Position numbers and translations under genes: made by a program. From CAZLYK01 sp964563495 (GTDB lineage Bacteria > Acidobacteriota > Blastocatellia > RBC074), in NCBI GenBank assembly GCA_964563495.1, contig CAZLYK010000068.1, positions 1 to 27,874 of the forward strand: DNA of 27,874 nucleotides. The letters run 5' to 3'. Position 1 is the stretch's first letter. Each line of letters begins with the position of its first letter. Below, piece after piece: positions 7,567-17,405 of this stretch. The notes under the pieces were generated by a model. That model ran no database searches, was not told where the DNA came from, and saw only the letters and a program-made list of their open reading frames with translations.

Positions 7567-10566
7567 ATGGCGAAACGACTACATCTGAAATTCGATGCGA
7601 ATCAGGACTATCAGCTTGCGGCTGTGGCGAGCGTGACGGACCTGTTTGACGGGATGGCGAACTTTGCGCCGCAATTCGCGCTGCAATCTTCGAACACGGA
7701 CGAGATTGTCGCAAATCTGCCGCAAGACGAAATCCTCTACCCTTCGACCATTCTCGAAAACCTGCAGCACATCCAACAGCGCAACGGTTTCAAAGAGACC
7801 GGTCACGAACTGGAACAGGATTCGGGGATAATGCTCGAAGGCGTCTCGAATGACTATCACGAATTTCCGAGCTTTACGGTTGAAATGGAGACCGGGACCG
7901 GCAAGACCTACGTCTATTTGCGGACGATTTATGAGCTGCGCCGTCAATATGGCTTCAGCAAATTCATCATCGTCGTGCCATCGATCGCGATCTTCGAAGG
8001 TGTGATCAAGGCGGAAGAGATGACGCGGGACCATTTCCGCAGCATTTATCATAACGAAACGATCAATTTGACCGGCTACGACGGCGGAAAGCTCAGCCGC
8101 ATCCGTTCATTTGCTTCGGCGAGCACCGCGCAGGCACAGGTGCTGGTGATGACACTCGACGCCTTCAACAAAGCGACAAATATCATCTACCGGCAGAGTG
8201 AGAAATTGCCCGGGGAGTTGAAGCCGTACGAGTATATTCAGCAGACGCGGCCGATCCTGATCCTCGATGAGCCGCAGAGCATCGATACGACCGAGAAGGC
8301 GAGACAGGCGATCCGAACGTTGAGGCCGCTCTTTGCCTTGCGATACAGCGCGACACATCGTATCAGCCCGAATCTGGTCTACCGGTTGACTCCTGTGGAA
8401 GCGTACCGCCGGAACCTGGTCAAGAAGATTCAGGTGATCGGGGTGACTTCGCAGGACAATATGAATGTGCCGTTTCTGGCTCTCGAATCGGTCAGCCGCG
8501 ACCCGTTCCGGGCGAAGGTCAAGACATATCTGACGGATCAGGGCCAGACACGCGAAGAGATTATCACCTTGAAGCAGGGCGACAACCTGCACAAATTCAC
8601 CAAACGCGACGAGCATCGGGACGGTTACATAGTGGCGGAGATCAGCGTTGCGGAAGGACGCGAGTGCATGGTCTTCGAAAACGGTTTGCGGTTGGAGAGG
8701 GATGAAGCCATTGCGGCGTCGCGCCCGGAGGTTTTTCGCACTCAGATCGCTCAGACGATCGAGAACCATTTCACGAATCAGGGTTGGCTGATAGGGCGCG
8801 GCGTCAAAGTGCTTTCGCTCTTCTTCATCGATCGCGTGAATAATTACACGGCGGAGAATGGATTGGTCAAGCGGATCTTCGATGAGGAGTTCAACCGACT
8901 GAAGAAATTGTGGCCGCATCTCAGCCAGCTGGAACCCGAAAAGGTCCGCGCGGCTTACTTCGCCAAGAAGAGATCGAAGGACAACACCGAAGAGGCGGTC
9001 GATACCGAAGGAAAGACTGAAGAACAACGCAAGCTGGAACGAGCGGCGTTTAACCTGATTATGAGAGACAAGGAACGTCTGCTGTCGTTTGACGAAAGCG
9101 CCTGCTTTATCTTCGCGCATTCGGCGCTGCGCGAAGGCTGGGACAATCCGAACGTCTTTCAAATCTGCACGCTCAAACAGACGGTATCGACCGTTTCGCG
9201 CCGGCAGGAGATCGGTCGAGGGCTGCGACTGGCGGTCAATCAGGATGGGGAGAGGGTGCACGATGATGATGTCAATATCCTCACCGTCATCTCGGATGAA
9301 AGCTACAACGCGTTTGCCGAAGGTCTGCAGCGCGAGTACGAAGCGGACGGTGAAGAGGCTCCGCCGAAACCGAAGCGTGCGCAGGAGAGCGAAGCCAGGC
9401 GGAACAATGCGATTTTCAAGAGCGCGGATTTCCGCGAATTCTGGCAGAAACTCAATCGCAAAACCACCTACCGGATAAATATCGATACGCCTATCTTGAT
9501 CGACGAGTGCGTAAGAGCATTGAAAGAAACGCCTTTCCCCAATCCGTTGATTGTCTTGACTAAAGGCAGGTTTTCGCTGGACGAATTCACGATCAGACTG
9601 CAGAGCGTCAACAACAAGCTCAAGACAGCCAGACTCTACATTGAGATCAAGGAAGGCGATGGCCGCATCAAGAAAGAAGACAACCTGCCTGTTCAGGAAC
9701 GAACCGATCTCAAGGCAGTTTTAAAGGATGACCGGTTGCGCGGCTACAGAGTCCTCGAAATGGGCGGCGAGGGCGATGAAATTTTTGTGAAATTCACCAA
9801 CGGGCAGGAGGTTCGCCGCTGGAGAGAGATCAGCTTCACGACGAAGTATAGCCAGAGGGCGATGTCACAGGCGGTGCGAGAAGTGACGGAGACCTATCCT
9901 GTCTTCGATTTCATCGGACGAGCGGCAAAAGAGACGAAATTGACCCGCGCCACGTTGCTCGAAACCTTCAAGCGTTTGCCGGACGGATTGAAACGAAGGG
10001 TCTTTAAGAACCCCGAAGGATTTGCCAACGTCTTTATCGGCACTATCAAACACGCGCTGGCCAATCACGTAGCTGAGAGGGTCGAGTTTGACCTCGCACC
10101 GGATGTTGTGCCACACGAGACGGATGAAATATTTCCGGAAGTGAAGAAATTCCCGCAAAAAGAGCTGGTTGAAGCGGGTAAACGTGGTCTCTACAACAAA
10201 GTGCAGTGGGATTCGGACGTCGAGCTTTCATTCATCGAAAAGAAATTACGAATGGATGAAGAGGATCTGGTCTTCTATTTTAAATTCCCGCCCAAGTTCA
10301 AGCTGGACTTTCCGCGCGTGATCGGCGATTACAATCCCGACTGGGGAATCGTGCGATTTAATGGAGACGGCGCAGCCAAACTGCATCTTGTGCGCGAGAC
10401 GAAAGGGACGACGAAATTGGACGCGCTGCAGTTTCCATCCGAAGTGCGAAAAATCAAATGCGCAGAGAAATTGTTTGCCCTGTTGAATATCGATTACAAA
10501 GTGATCGACGGCACTGAGGCAAATTGGTGGAACGGATTTAATGGGAGTAGTAAAAAATTATACTGA
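7567..10566 (+). CDS. res: type III restriction endonuclease subunit (Res)
   Basis: A superfamily 2 ATPase plus nuclease of 999 residues, matching the length of type III Res subunits. The Walker A motif is METGTGKTY (Lys113), motif II is DEPQ (234-237) and motif III SATH (261-264). The GWDNPN segment and EIGRGLRL (549-555) form the late helicase motifs. The C-terminal nuclease has the PD...ETK signature: Asp925 in YNPDWGIV, Glu944 and Lys946 in RETKG. All residues needed for ATP use and cleavage appear present. It starts 10 nt after the mod stop and is the last gene of the operon. With Mod it would translocate or slide on DNA and cut unmodified sites near the recognition sequence. A 384-codon open frame on the opposite strand is only a shadow. 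The gene is followed by a palindromic repeat that separates it from the convergent rpoD. Confidence 0.95.
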   Translation: MAKRLHLKFDANQDYQLAAVASVTDLFDGMANFAPQFALQSSNTDEIVANLPQDEILYPSTILENLQHIQQRNGFKETGHELEQDSGIMLEGVSNDYHEFPSFTVEMETGTGKTYVYLRTIYELRRQYGFSKFIIVVPSIAIFEGVIKAEEMTRDHFRSIYHNETINLTGYDGGKLSRIRSFASASTAQAQVLVMTLDAFNKATNIIYRQSEKLPGELKPYEYIQQTRPILILDEPQSIDTTEKARQAIRTLRPLFALRYSATHRISPNLVYRLTPVEAYRRNLVKKIQVIGVTSQDNMNVPFLALESVSRDPFRAKVKTYLTDQGQTREEIITLKQGDNLHKFTKRDEHRDGYIVAEISVAEGRECMVFENGLRLERDEAIAASRPEVFRTQIAQTIENHFTNQGWLIGRGVKVLSLFFIDRVNNYTAENGLVKRIFDEEFNRLKKLWPHLSQLEPEKVRAAYFAKKRSKDNTEEAVDTEGKTEEQRKLERAAFNLIMRDKERLLSFDESACFIFAHSALREGWDNPNVFQICTLKQTVSTVSRRQEIGRGLRLAVNQDGERVHDDDVNILTVISDESYNAFAEGLQREYEADGEEAPPKPKRAQESEARRNNAIFKSADFREFWQKLNRKTTYRINIDTPILIDECVRALKETPFPNPLIVLTKGRFSLDEFTIRLQSVNNKLKTARLYIEIKEGDGRIKKEDNLPVQERTDLKAVLKDDRLRGYRVLEMGGEGDEIFVKFTNGQEVRRWREISFTTKYSQRAMSQAVREVTETYPVFDFIGRAAKETKLTRATLLETFKRLPDGLKRRVFKNPEGFANVFIGTIKHALANHVAERVEFDLAPDVVPHETDEIFPEVKKFPQKELVEAGKRGLYNKVQWDSDVELSFIEKKLRMDEEDLVFYFKFPPKFKLDFPRVIGDYNPDWGIVRFNGDGAAKLHLVRETKGTTKLDALQFPSEVRKIKCAEKLFALLNIDYKVIDGTEANWWNGFNGSSKKLY

Positions 10567-10594
10567 TGGGGAATAACCGCTGAACTCTTCAATA

Positions 10595-10680
10595 AGGGCA
10601 ATAGACAGGATTGGTGCGGGATCTGACAAGACATAATCCTGTCAAATCCTGCACCAATCCTGTCAATCCTGTCTATTGCC

Positions 10681-10682
<2 letters not shown>
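10595..10682. repeat. palindromic repeat (copy 3) between convergent res and rpoD
   Basis: The outer arms AGGGCAATAGACAGGATT and its complement are perfect for 18 bp. Inside, the right arm has one extra 9-bp GACAGGATT unit that is missing from the left arm, and then both continue with GGTGC-GGATT modules. The right tip overlaps the stop codon of rpoD (10681-10683) by 2 bases. Placement between two genes that end toward each other makes a bidirectional terminator plausible. Confidence 0.88.
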
Positions 10683-12384
<1,702 letters not shown>

Positions 12385-12392
12385 TTTATTTA

Positions 12393-12399
12393 CCCCTTT
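12393..12399 (-). promoter_or_regulatory. ribosome binding site supporting a TTG start of rpoD
   Basis: On the minus strand this reads AAAGGGG, 8 nt before a TTG codon at 12384-12382. The upstream GTG at 12408 has only a GGA two bases before it. The strong site therefore argues for the shorter sigma factor. Confidence 0.5.
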
Positions 12400-12461
12400 C
12401 ACCGCCACTATCCGGCAAAATGACAGTCACGGCGTAAGAAATCCACTCTCTGACTATCAAT

Positions 12462-12509
12462 CTCTTGTTCTTTCGGGCTCTTGTTCTTTCGGGCTCTTGT
12501 TCTTTCCGG
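12462..12509. repeat. three tandem 16-bp repeats between dnaG and rpoD
   Basis: CTCTTGTTCTTTCGGG occurs three times head to tail on the plus strand; the third copy has one change (CCGG at the end). On the transcribed strand these read CCCGAAAGAACAAGAG, about 80-125 nt ahead of rpoD and 25 nt after the dnaG stop. They may be a slippage-prone spacer, protein-binding sites or part of an rpoD promoter region. Nothing here decides between these. Confidence 0.85.
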
Positions 12510-12533
12510 ACACCGCTCGGCCTCTTTGATTCC

Positions 12534-14366
12534 TCACTCCCCATCCGATTGAGCCAATGTCCGTTCCTGCTTAGCCAATTCAAATTTGATCATCATCAAT
12601 TCGCCCAGCCGGACCGAGTCGTTCGCGCGTTGCGCCTGATTTATCTCCATTTGCAATGCCGCCTGTTTTTCAGCCAATCTGGTACAACGCAAACTATGGA
12701 GGCTTTCTTCGGCCTGACGCCGGTACCTCTCCAATTCCTCCCCGGTCACCTGACCCTCATCGCTTCCCTGCCAATCCCCGATCATTTCGCCAAGCATTAA
12801 TTGTGGAAGCAAATTCCGCGCCAGATCCTCATCTTCGAGCGCCTGGCTGAAGACCTGATAAGACGCCTCGACCCCCTGCCGCTCGAATTCAAAGATCAAT
12901 TGGAAAATTCTAGCGGTTCTCAGCCCCTCGTAATCCTCGTCACTGAGTTTCAAGGTCATTTGGCGCCGTATTTCCGGGTGGCCAAACAAAATCTCAAGCA
13001 ATTTTCGCTCCGCAGGCTTGACGGCGGTCGTGACCGTGGCGAGTCGTTGGCTGACTTTTTCCAGGCGGGTCTCGGCCGCCTTCTTAAACTCTTCTCGAAT
13101 CAGCCTGCTCTCGATCTTCAACCGGTCGGCAATCCGCTCAAAATTTTCCGCCCGTTCGATCCGATCCTTGACCAACTTTAAATACGGCAGAATCGCATTA
13201 ATCGTTTCGACTTTGCCGCTCGGCCTGGTCTGATCGTTCGAACTGACGGCCTGCTCGACTATGTAGTCCAAAAAAGGTTGAGAACCTTTCAATAATTTCA
13301 AATAACCTTCTGAGCCGTGCGCTCTGATGTACTCATCCGGGTCCAAGTTGTCCGGCAATGTCAGGACATTTACCTTAAATCCTTCTGTCAATAGCAATTC
13401 CAGGCTTCGCTTGGTTGCCGCTACCCCGGCTGAATCGGGGTCAAAATTGACGACGATCCGGCGGGCGTAACGCCCTAGCAATCTGACCTGATTCTCGGTC
13501 AGTGCCGTCCCCAGGCTCGCCACCAGGTTTCGCACGCCGGCCTGAAAGGGGATGAGAAAATCCAAATATCCCTCAACCAGGATGGCGTAACGGCGCTGGC
13601 GAATGAAATCGCGGGCGAAATTGAGCCCGAAAAGGTGTTGACCTTTGGTATAGAGGAGGGTTTCGGGCGAATTCAGGTATTTTGGTTCGCCGTCACCCAG
13701 AATGCGTCCACCAAAGGCGACAATCCGCCCCTGAGTGTCGCTAATAGGGAACATTAGACGGCCACGAAAGCGGTCATAAAAGCCCGAGCCCGTCTCTTTC
13801 AGGGTAACGAGGCCGCTGCGCTCGATCAGGGTTCGAGAGGCGCCGCGGGAGCGCAGGAAATTTCCCATGGCATCCCAGCTGTTAGGCGCGTACCCGAGAT
13901 TGAAGGATTGCCGCGTCTGATCGGTAATTCCCCGTCGGGCCAGATAGTCGAGGGCGCGTTTCCCTTCCGGCGTCTGCGTCAGGCTTTGGACAAAAAATTC
14001 GGTCGCCCACTGGTTAATCTGCAGCAGTTCGGCGCGCTGGCGGTCGCGATCCTCGTAATCACGAGAATCCTCGGTGACCGGGATAGCCACGCCACATTTT
14101 TCGGCGACGGTCCTGACGGCTTCCGGGAAGGGGCTTCCCTCGATCTCCATGACAAAGGTAAATACGTCGCCGGCCTTGCCGCAGCCGAAACATTTAAAGA
14201 ACTGTCTGGCCGGATTGACGCTGAAACTCGGAGACTTTTCCTGATGAAACGGGCAGCAGGCCCAGTAGTTGGCGCCCTTCTTTTTGAGCGCGACATAGTC
14301 CGAGACGACACGGACGATATCGGCTTGATTTCGCAATTCTTCACTGAACCCGCGCGGCAATCGCAT
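12534..14366 (-). CDS. dnaG: DNA primase DnaG
   Basis: Primase of 610 residues that makes RNA primers at the replication fork and works with the DnaB helicase. The N-terminal CHC2 zinc finger is complete: Cys38, His41 (CPFHQEKSPSF), Cys59 and Cys62 (CFGCGKAGD). The catalytic Toprim domain has LVEGYLD (Glu265) and NFDPDSAG (308-314). The C-terminal part has the helical, weakly conserved nature of the helicase-binding domain. The start ATG at 14366 gives the usual N-terminus (FSEELRNQADIVRVV), yet it has no visible Shine-Dalgarno site. It begins only 7 nt after a perfect 84-bp palindrome, so it may be translated from a leaderless or unusual mRNA. rpoD follows 125-150 nt downstream, suggesting co-transcription. 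Confidence 0.96.
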   Translation of the reverse strand: MRLPRGFSEELRNQADIVRVVSDYVALKKKGANYWACCPFHQEKSPSFSVNPARQFFKCFGCGKAGDVFTFVMEIEGSPFPEAVRTVAEKCGVAIPVTEDSRDYEDRDRQRAELLQINQWATEFFVQSLTQTPEGKRALDYLARRGITDQTRQSFNLGYAPNSWDAMGNFLRSRGASRTLIERSGLVTLKETGSGFYDRFRGRLMFPISDTQGRIVAFGGRILGDGEPKYLNSPETLLYTKGQHLFGLNFARDFIRQRRYAILVEGYLDFLIPFQAGVRNLVASLGTALTENQVRLLGRYARRIVVNFDPDSAGVAATKRSLELLLTEGFKVNVLTLPDNLDPDEYIRAHGSEGYLKLLKGSQPFLDYIVEQAVSSNDQTRPSGKVETINAILPYLKLVKDRIERAENFERIADRLKIESRLIREEFKKAAETRLEKVSQRLATVTTAVKPAERKLLEILFGHPEIRRQMTLKLSDEDYEGLRTARIFQLIFEFERQGVEASYQVFSQALEDEDLARNLLPQLMLGEMIGDWQGSDEGQVTGEELERYRRQAEESLHSLRCTRLAEKQAALQMEINQAQRANDSVRLGELMMIKFELAKQERTLAQSDGE

Positions 14367-14373
14367 GCTATTT

Positions 14374-14457
14374 AATAGACAGGATTGACGGGATTTTTGC
14401 AGGATTAAACAAGATATCTTGTTTAATCCTGCAAAAATCCCGTCAATCCTGTCTATT
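14374..14457. repeat. perfect 84-bp palindrome (copy 4) between the small gene and dnaG
   Basis: Both 42-bp arms are exact complements around the centre AAGAT/ATCTT, with no unpaired loop in the sequence. The modules are AATAGACAGG, ATTGACGGGATT, TTTGCAGGATT and AAACAAGAT. The right tip is 4 nt from the stop of the 98-codon gene (TGA 14462-14464); the left tip is 7 nt from the dnaG ATG. As RNA it would form a very stable hairpin, able to end transcription of the upstream gene or protect its 3' end. As DNA it could extrude a cruciform. Confidence 0.95.
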
Positions 14458-14461
14458 CCTC

Positions 14462-14758
14462 TCAGGTCGCCAAATAACCGATCGGGAAATGGGGCAGATC
14501 GGTCTCGAGGACCAACCGGAAAGACCTTTTAGTGCGCAGGATGGTCAAGACATCGACGAAACTGCTCAGCCGCAGAACGAGGACGAGCAAGTCATCCTCG
14601 ATCCGGTTTTTGCGGCTGGATGGAACGGGATCGTAAAAATCGATCCGACCAACCAGTTTGCCCTTCAAAAAGCAGTTGATAGTGGCCCCCGGCTGACCGT
14701 CACCAAAAGATTCGTATCTGAGCTTGTAACTGTCGAACGGCCTGACGATCGTTGGCAT
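14462..14758 (-). CDS. hypothetical 98-residue protein between mutS2 and dnaG
   Basis: I do not recognise a named family. The chain opens MPTIVRPFDSYKLRYESFGD, continues with GQPGATINCFLKGKLVGRIDFYDP and ends with a hydrophobic helix-like part (LLVLVLRLSSFVDVLTILR). It looks like a small soluble alpha/beta protein, with no signal peptide or clear membrane segment. The ATG at 14758 follows an AGGG site. It is codirectional with mutS2 (73 nt upstream) and dnaG, and its stop lies beside the perfect palindrome, in keeping with a real gene end. Confidence 0.65.
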   Translation of the reverse strand: MPTIVRPFDSYKLRYESFGDGQPGATINCFLKGKLVGRIDFYDPVPSSRKNRIEDDLLVLVLRLSSFVDVLTILRTKRSFRLVLETDLPHFPIGYLAT

Positions 14759-14831
14759 TCAATCGACCCTGTCTGTGATGGCCTGTCTGCGCAGGCTGAT
14801 TTCGTTTGACCGGAAAAAGTTGATTCCCGGA

Positions 14832-17258
14832 TCATTTCTTCAGTTCGACTACTGTCGCGCCATTCCCACCCTCGGCCGGAGGGGCCGGGTAGAACCTGGC
14901 GACGTGAGGATGCCCGGTCAGCAGATCGGCAATCGCTTTCTTGAGCGCCCCCATGCCGACGCCGTGAACGATGCGCACGCGTTCAAAGTTATCGAGAAAG
15001 GCGGCATCGAGGAACTTATCGGCCGCGTCCGTCGCCTCGTTGACGGTTCTACCGATCAGGTTCAGTTCGCTGCTCACGGCCGGCTGCTCCTGGAGCGAAA
15101 CCGAGACGCCTTTGGGCAGCCCCATGGCCGCCTTGGCGGCTTTTTTCGTTTCGGCTCGCCGCTCGATCAACCGGACATTTTCCCGCGCTTCCCGGAATCT
15201 GAGCGCGCCGATCTGGATGCCAATCTCGTCATCGTTGATCGAATCGACCAGGCCTTCCTGGTCCAGCGAGAGGACGCGGACGCGATCTCCGATCTGAAAA
15301 TCGGCCGGTTCGAGCTGAACGGGCTCTGCTGAGGACTCGCCCAAAGCCGGCGATTCGGCCGATCCGGCGCCGTATTTTCGCCGCATCTCGTGAGCCGCCG
15401 TCCCGGCTGCGCCTTTGAGCTCGACCGTGCGACGTTCCACCTCTTTGCGGACGCGGCGGGCATTGGCAGCGTCTTCAATGGCGGAGGCAAACTTTTCGGC
15501 TTTGGTCACGAATTGATCGACGATTTTTTGCAATTCGACGCGAAACTCTTTTTCGCGTTCTTTCTCGCGCTTCATGAAATCCAGCTCGAGCCTGGCGTAT
15601 TTCTCGGCGACGGCGGCCCGCTCCTCTTCGAGCGCAGTGGCGAGGTGCTGCTGTTGGTCGAAATTCTCTTTCAGCCGGCGCAGGTATTCGGTGGCTTCGG
15701 CGCTCGAGGTCTGGACCCGCTCGGCCGCGCGTTCGGTGATCGCTTTGGGCAGCCCGAAGCGGCGCGCGATCTCGATCCCGGAGGATGAGCCGGCGAGGCC
15801 GGTCAGCAGTCGATAAGTCGGTTTGAGCGTCCGCTCATCGAACTCGACGCTGGCGTTAATCACGCCCGGGGTATTGGTCGCGTAAATTTTCAATCCGCTG
15901 TAATGCGTCGTCACGATAACGTGCGCGCCACGTTCGCGGAAGTAGTCGACCATGGCCACGCCCAGGGCCGAGCCCTCCTCGGGATCGGTGCCGGTGCCGA
16001 CTTCGTCAAGCAGGATCAGCGCGGGCGGATCGAGGTCTTCGCTGATCTGGCGGATGTTCTGTATGTGAGCGGTGAAAGTCGAGAGGTTGGCGGCGATCGA
16101 CTGGTGGTCTCCGATGTCGGCCAGGACCTGGCCAAAGACCGGCAGGTCGGCGTCGACGGCCGGGACGTGCAATCCCGCCTGGGCCATCAACGAGAGCAGC
16201 CCGGCGGTCTTGAGGACGACGGTCTTGCCCCCCGCGTTCGGCCCGCTCACCACCATGACCCGGTGATCGGAGTCGAGCTCGATCGAGATCGGGACGATCG
16301 GAAGTCCCTGGGTCTTCAAATGCGCTTCGAGCAGCGGGTGGCGCGCGTCTTTGAGGTAGAGCCGGCTCTCCTGATTGATCTTCGGCTCGATCGCATCCTG
16401 CTCGATCGCCAGCCTCGCCTTCGCCCCGATAAAGTCGATCATGCCGACGGCTTCGGCCATGAGATCGAGCGATGGGCGCTCTTCACGAAGCTCCTCAGTG
16501 ATCGCGAAGAGGACCTTGGTGATCTCCGCCTGTTCGACTTCGCGCAGGCGAACCAGTTCATTGTTCTGATTGATTGTCTCGAGCGGCTCGACAAAAGCCG
16601 TCTGCCCCGAAGATGACATCCCGTGAACAACCCCCGCCACCGCTCCCCGATTGTCGTTTCGAATCGGGATGACATACCGGTCATTTCGGATGGTGATGAA
16701 CTCATCCTGCAAGGCGTGGGCCTCATCGGCGCGCTTGAGGATGCCCTCGAGCGAACGCTGGATCTGCGCGCGCAAACGCGTCATCTGAAAGCGCACCTCG
16801 CGCAGCTCAGGACTGGCAAAATCCTCGATCTCACCGCTCGGCGAAATCCGGCCGCGAAGTCTCTGATAGAGCGCGCGCAGACTGGGGATCGTCTCGCTGA
16901 TCTCACGGAGCAACGGAAATTTCTCCTGCTCTTCGCGAAAAGTCTCGCGCAACCCCATGGCGACGGAGATCAGGCGCAGCAGGTTGAGGATCTCAAACGG
17001 TTCCAGATTGATATCGGCGACTTTGAGCTTGCCCAGCGCGGGCCGCGGATCGGGCAGATCGTGTACGTCGAGCGCGGTTCCCTGGCGCAGATAGGCCGCC
17101 CCTTCACCCGTCCGGCGCAATTCGCGGGTGATATCCTCGGGTCGATCCAGCACCATCAACCCCTCGGCCAGCTCCGCGCCGAGCGGGGTTCGGACTTTCT
17201 GGTAGAGCAAATCCCTGAGTTTGTCGAATTCGAGGGTGTTGACGGCCTGGCTTTGCAT
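14832..17258 (-). CDS. mutS2: MutS2 family ATPase/endonuclease with Smr domain
   Basis: A protein of 808 residues of the MutS2 family, whose members suppress recombination or rescue collided ribosomes depending on the species. The MutS-type clamp and core are followed by Walker A GPNAGGKT (about 336-345) and Walker B LILLDEVGTGTD (about 413-425), with the downstream VTTHY switch. A long charged coiled coil (roughly 520-620) leads to a KOW-like stretch (ADFQIGDRVRVLSLDQEGLV) and a C-terminal Smr domain from about 731. That domain has the HGVGMGALKKAI loop, but LNLIG stands where many Smr nucleases have LDLRG. The mismatch-recognition domain of MutS is absent, as expected. It is the second gene of the minus-strand block after the OmpA-like gene, separated from it by repeat copy 5. 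Confidence 0.94.
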   Translation of the reverse strand: MQSQAVNTLEFDKLRDLLYQKVRTPLGAELAEGLMVLDRPEDITRELRRTGEGAAYLRQGTALDVHDLPDPRPALGKLKVADINLEPFEILNLLRLISVAMGLRETFREEQEKFPLLREISETIPSLRALYQRLRGRISPSGEIEDFASPELREVRFQMTRLRAQIQRSLEGILKRADEAHALQDEFITIRNDRYVIPIRNDNRGAVAGVVHGMSSSGQTAFVEPLETINQNNELVRLREVEQAEITKVLFAITEELREERPSLDLMAEAVGMIDFIGAKARLAIEQDAIEPKINQESRLYLKDARHPLLEAHLKTQGLPIVPISIELDSDHRVMVVSGPNAGGKTVVLKTAGLLSLMAQAGLHVPAVDADLPVFGQVLADIGDHQSIAANLSTFTAHIQNIRQISEDLDPPALILLDEVGTGTDPEEGSALGVAMVDYFRERGAHVIVTTHYSGLKIYATNTPGVINASVEFDERTLKPTYRLLTGLAGSSSGIEIARRFGLPKAITERAAERVQTSSAEATEYLRRLKENFDQQQHLATALEEERAAVAEKYARLELDFMKREKEREKEFRVELQKIVDQFVTKAEKFASAIEDAANARRVRKEVERRTVELKGAAGTAAHEMRRKYGAGSAESPALGESSAEPVQLEPADFQIGDRVRVLSLDQEGLVDSINDDEIGIQIGALRFREARENVRLIERRAETKKAAKAAMGLPKGVSVSLQEQPAVSSELNLIGRTVNEATDAADKFLDAAFLDNFERVRIVHGVGMGALKKAIADLLTGHPHVARFYPAPPAEGGNGATVVELKK

Positions 17259-17339
17259 GGTCTGTCTAGTCTATGAGGTATTCTGCCCGGACAATAGTGC
17301 TGAAACCTTGGGATTATAGTCTCTGTTTTGGCTGCTGTC

Positions 17340-17404
17340 AAATAGACAGGATCGACAAGATGTCTTGTTCAATCCTGCAATAATCTTGTCGATCCTGTCT
17401 ATTT
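17340..17404. repeat. palindromic repeat (copy 5) between the OmpA-like gene and mutS2
   Basis: Perfect 22-bp arms (AAATAGACAGGATCGACAAGAT and complement) surround a 21-nt centre that still contains a GCAGGATT-like module. The right tip is 1 nt from the TAA stop (17406-17408) of the OmpA-like gene. The arms carry shared changes from other copies (GATCGACAAG for GATTGACAGG) on both sides, so the two arms have changed together. Confidence 0.92.
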
Positions 17405-17405
17405 C

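Noticed and set aside
8107..9261. 384-codon open frame on the minus strand inside res
   Set aside because: It lies opposite a fully conserved Res protein and shows no motif of its own; long antisense frames are common in GC-rich genes.
12462..12509. Possible CRISPR array
   Set aside because: The three units are directly adjacent with no spacers and only 16 bp long, and there are no cas genes.
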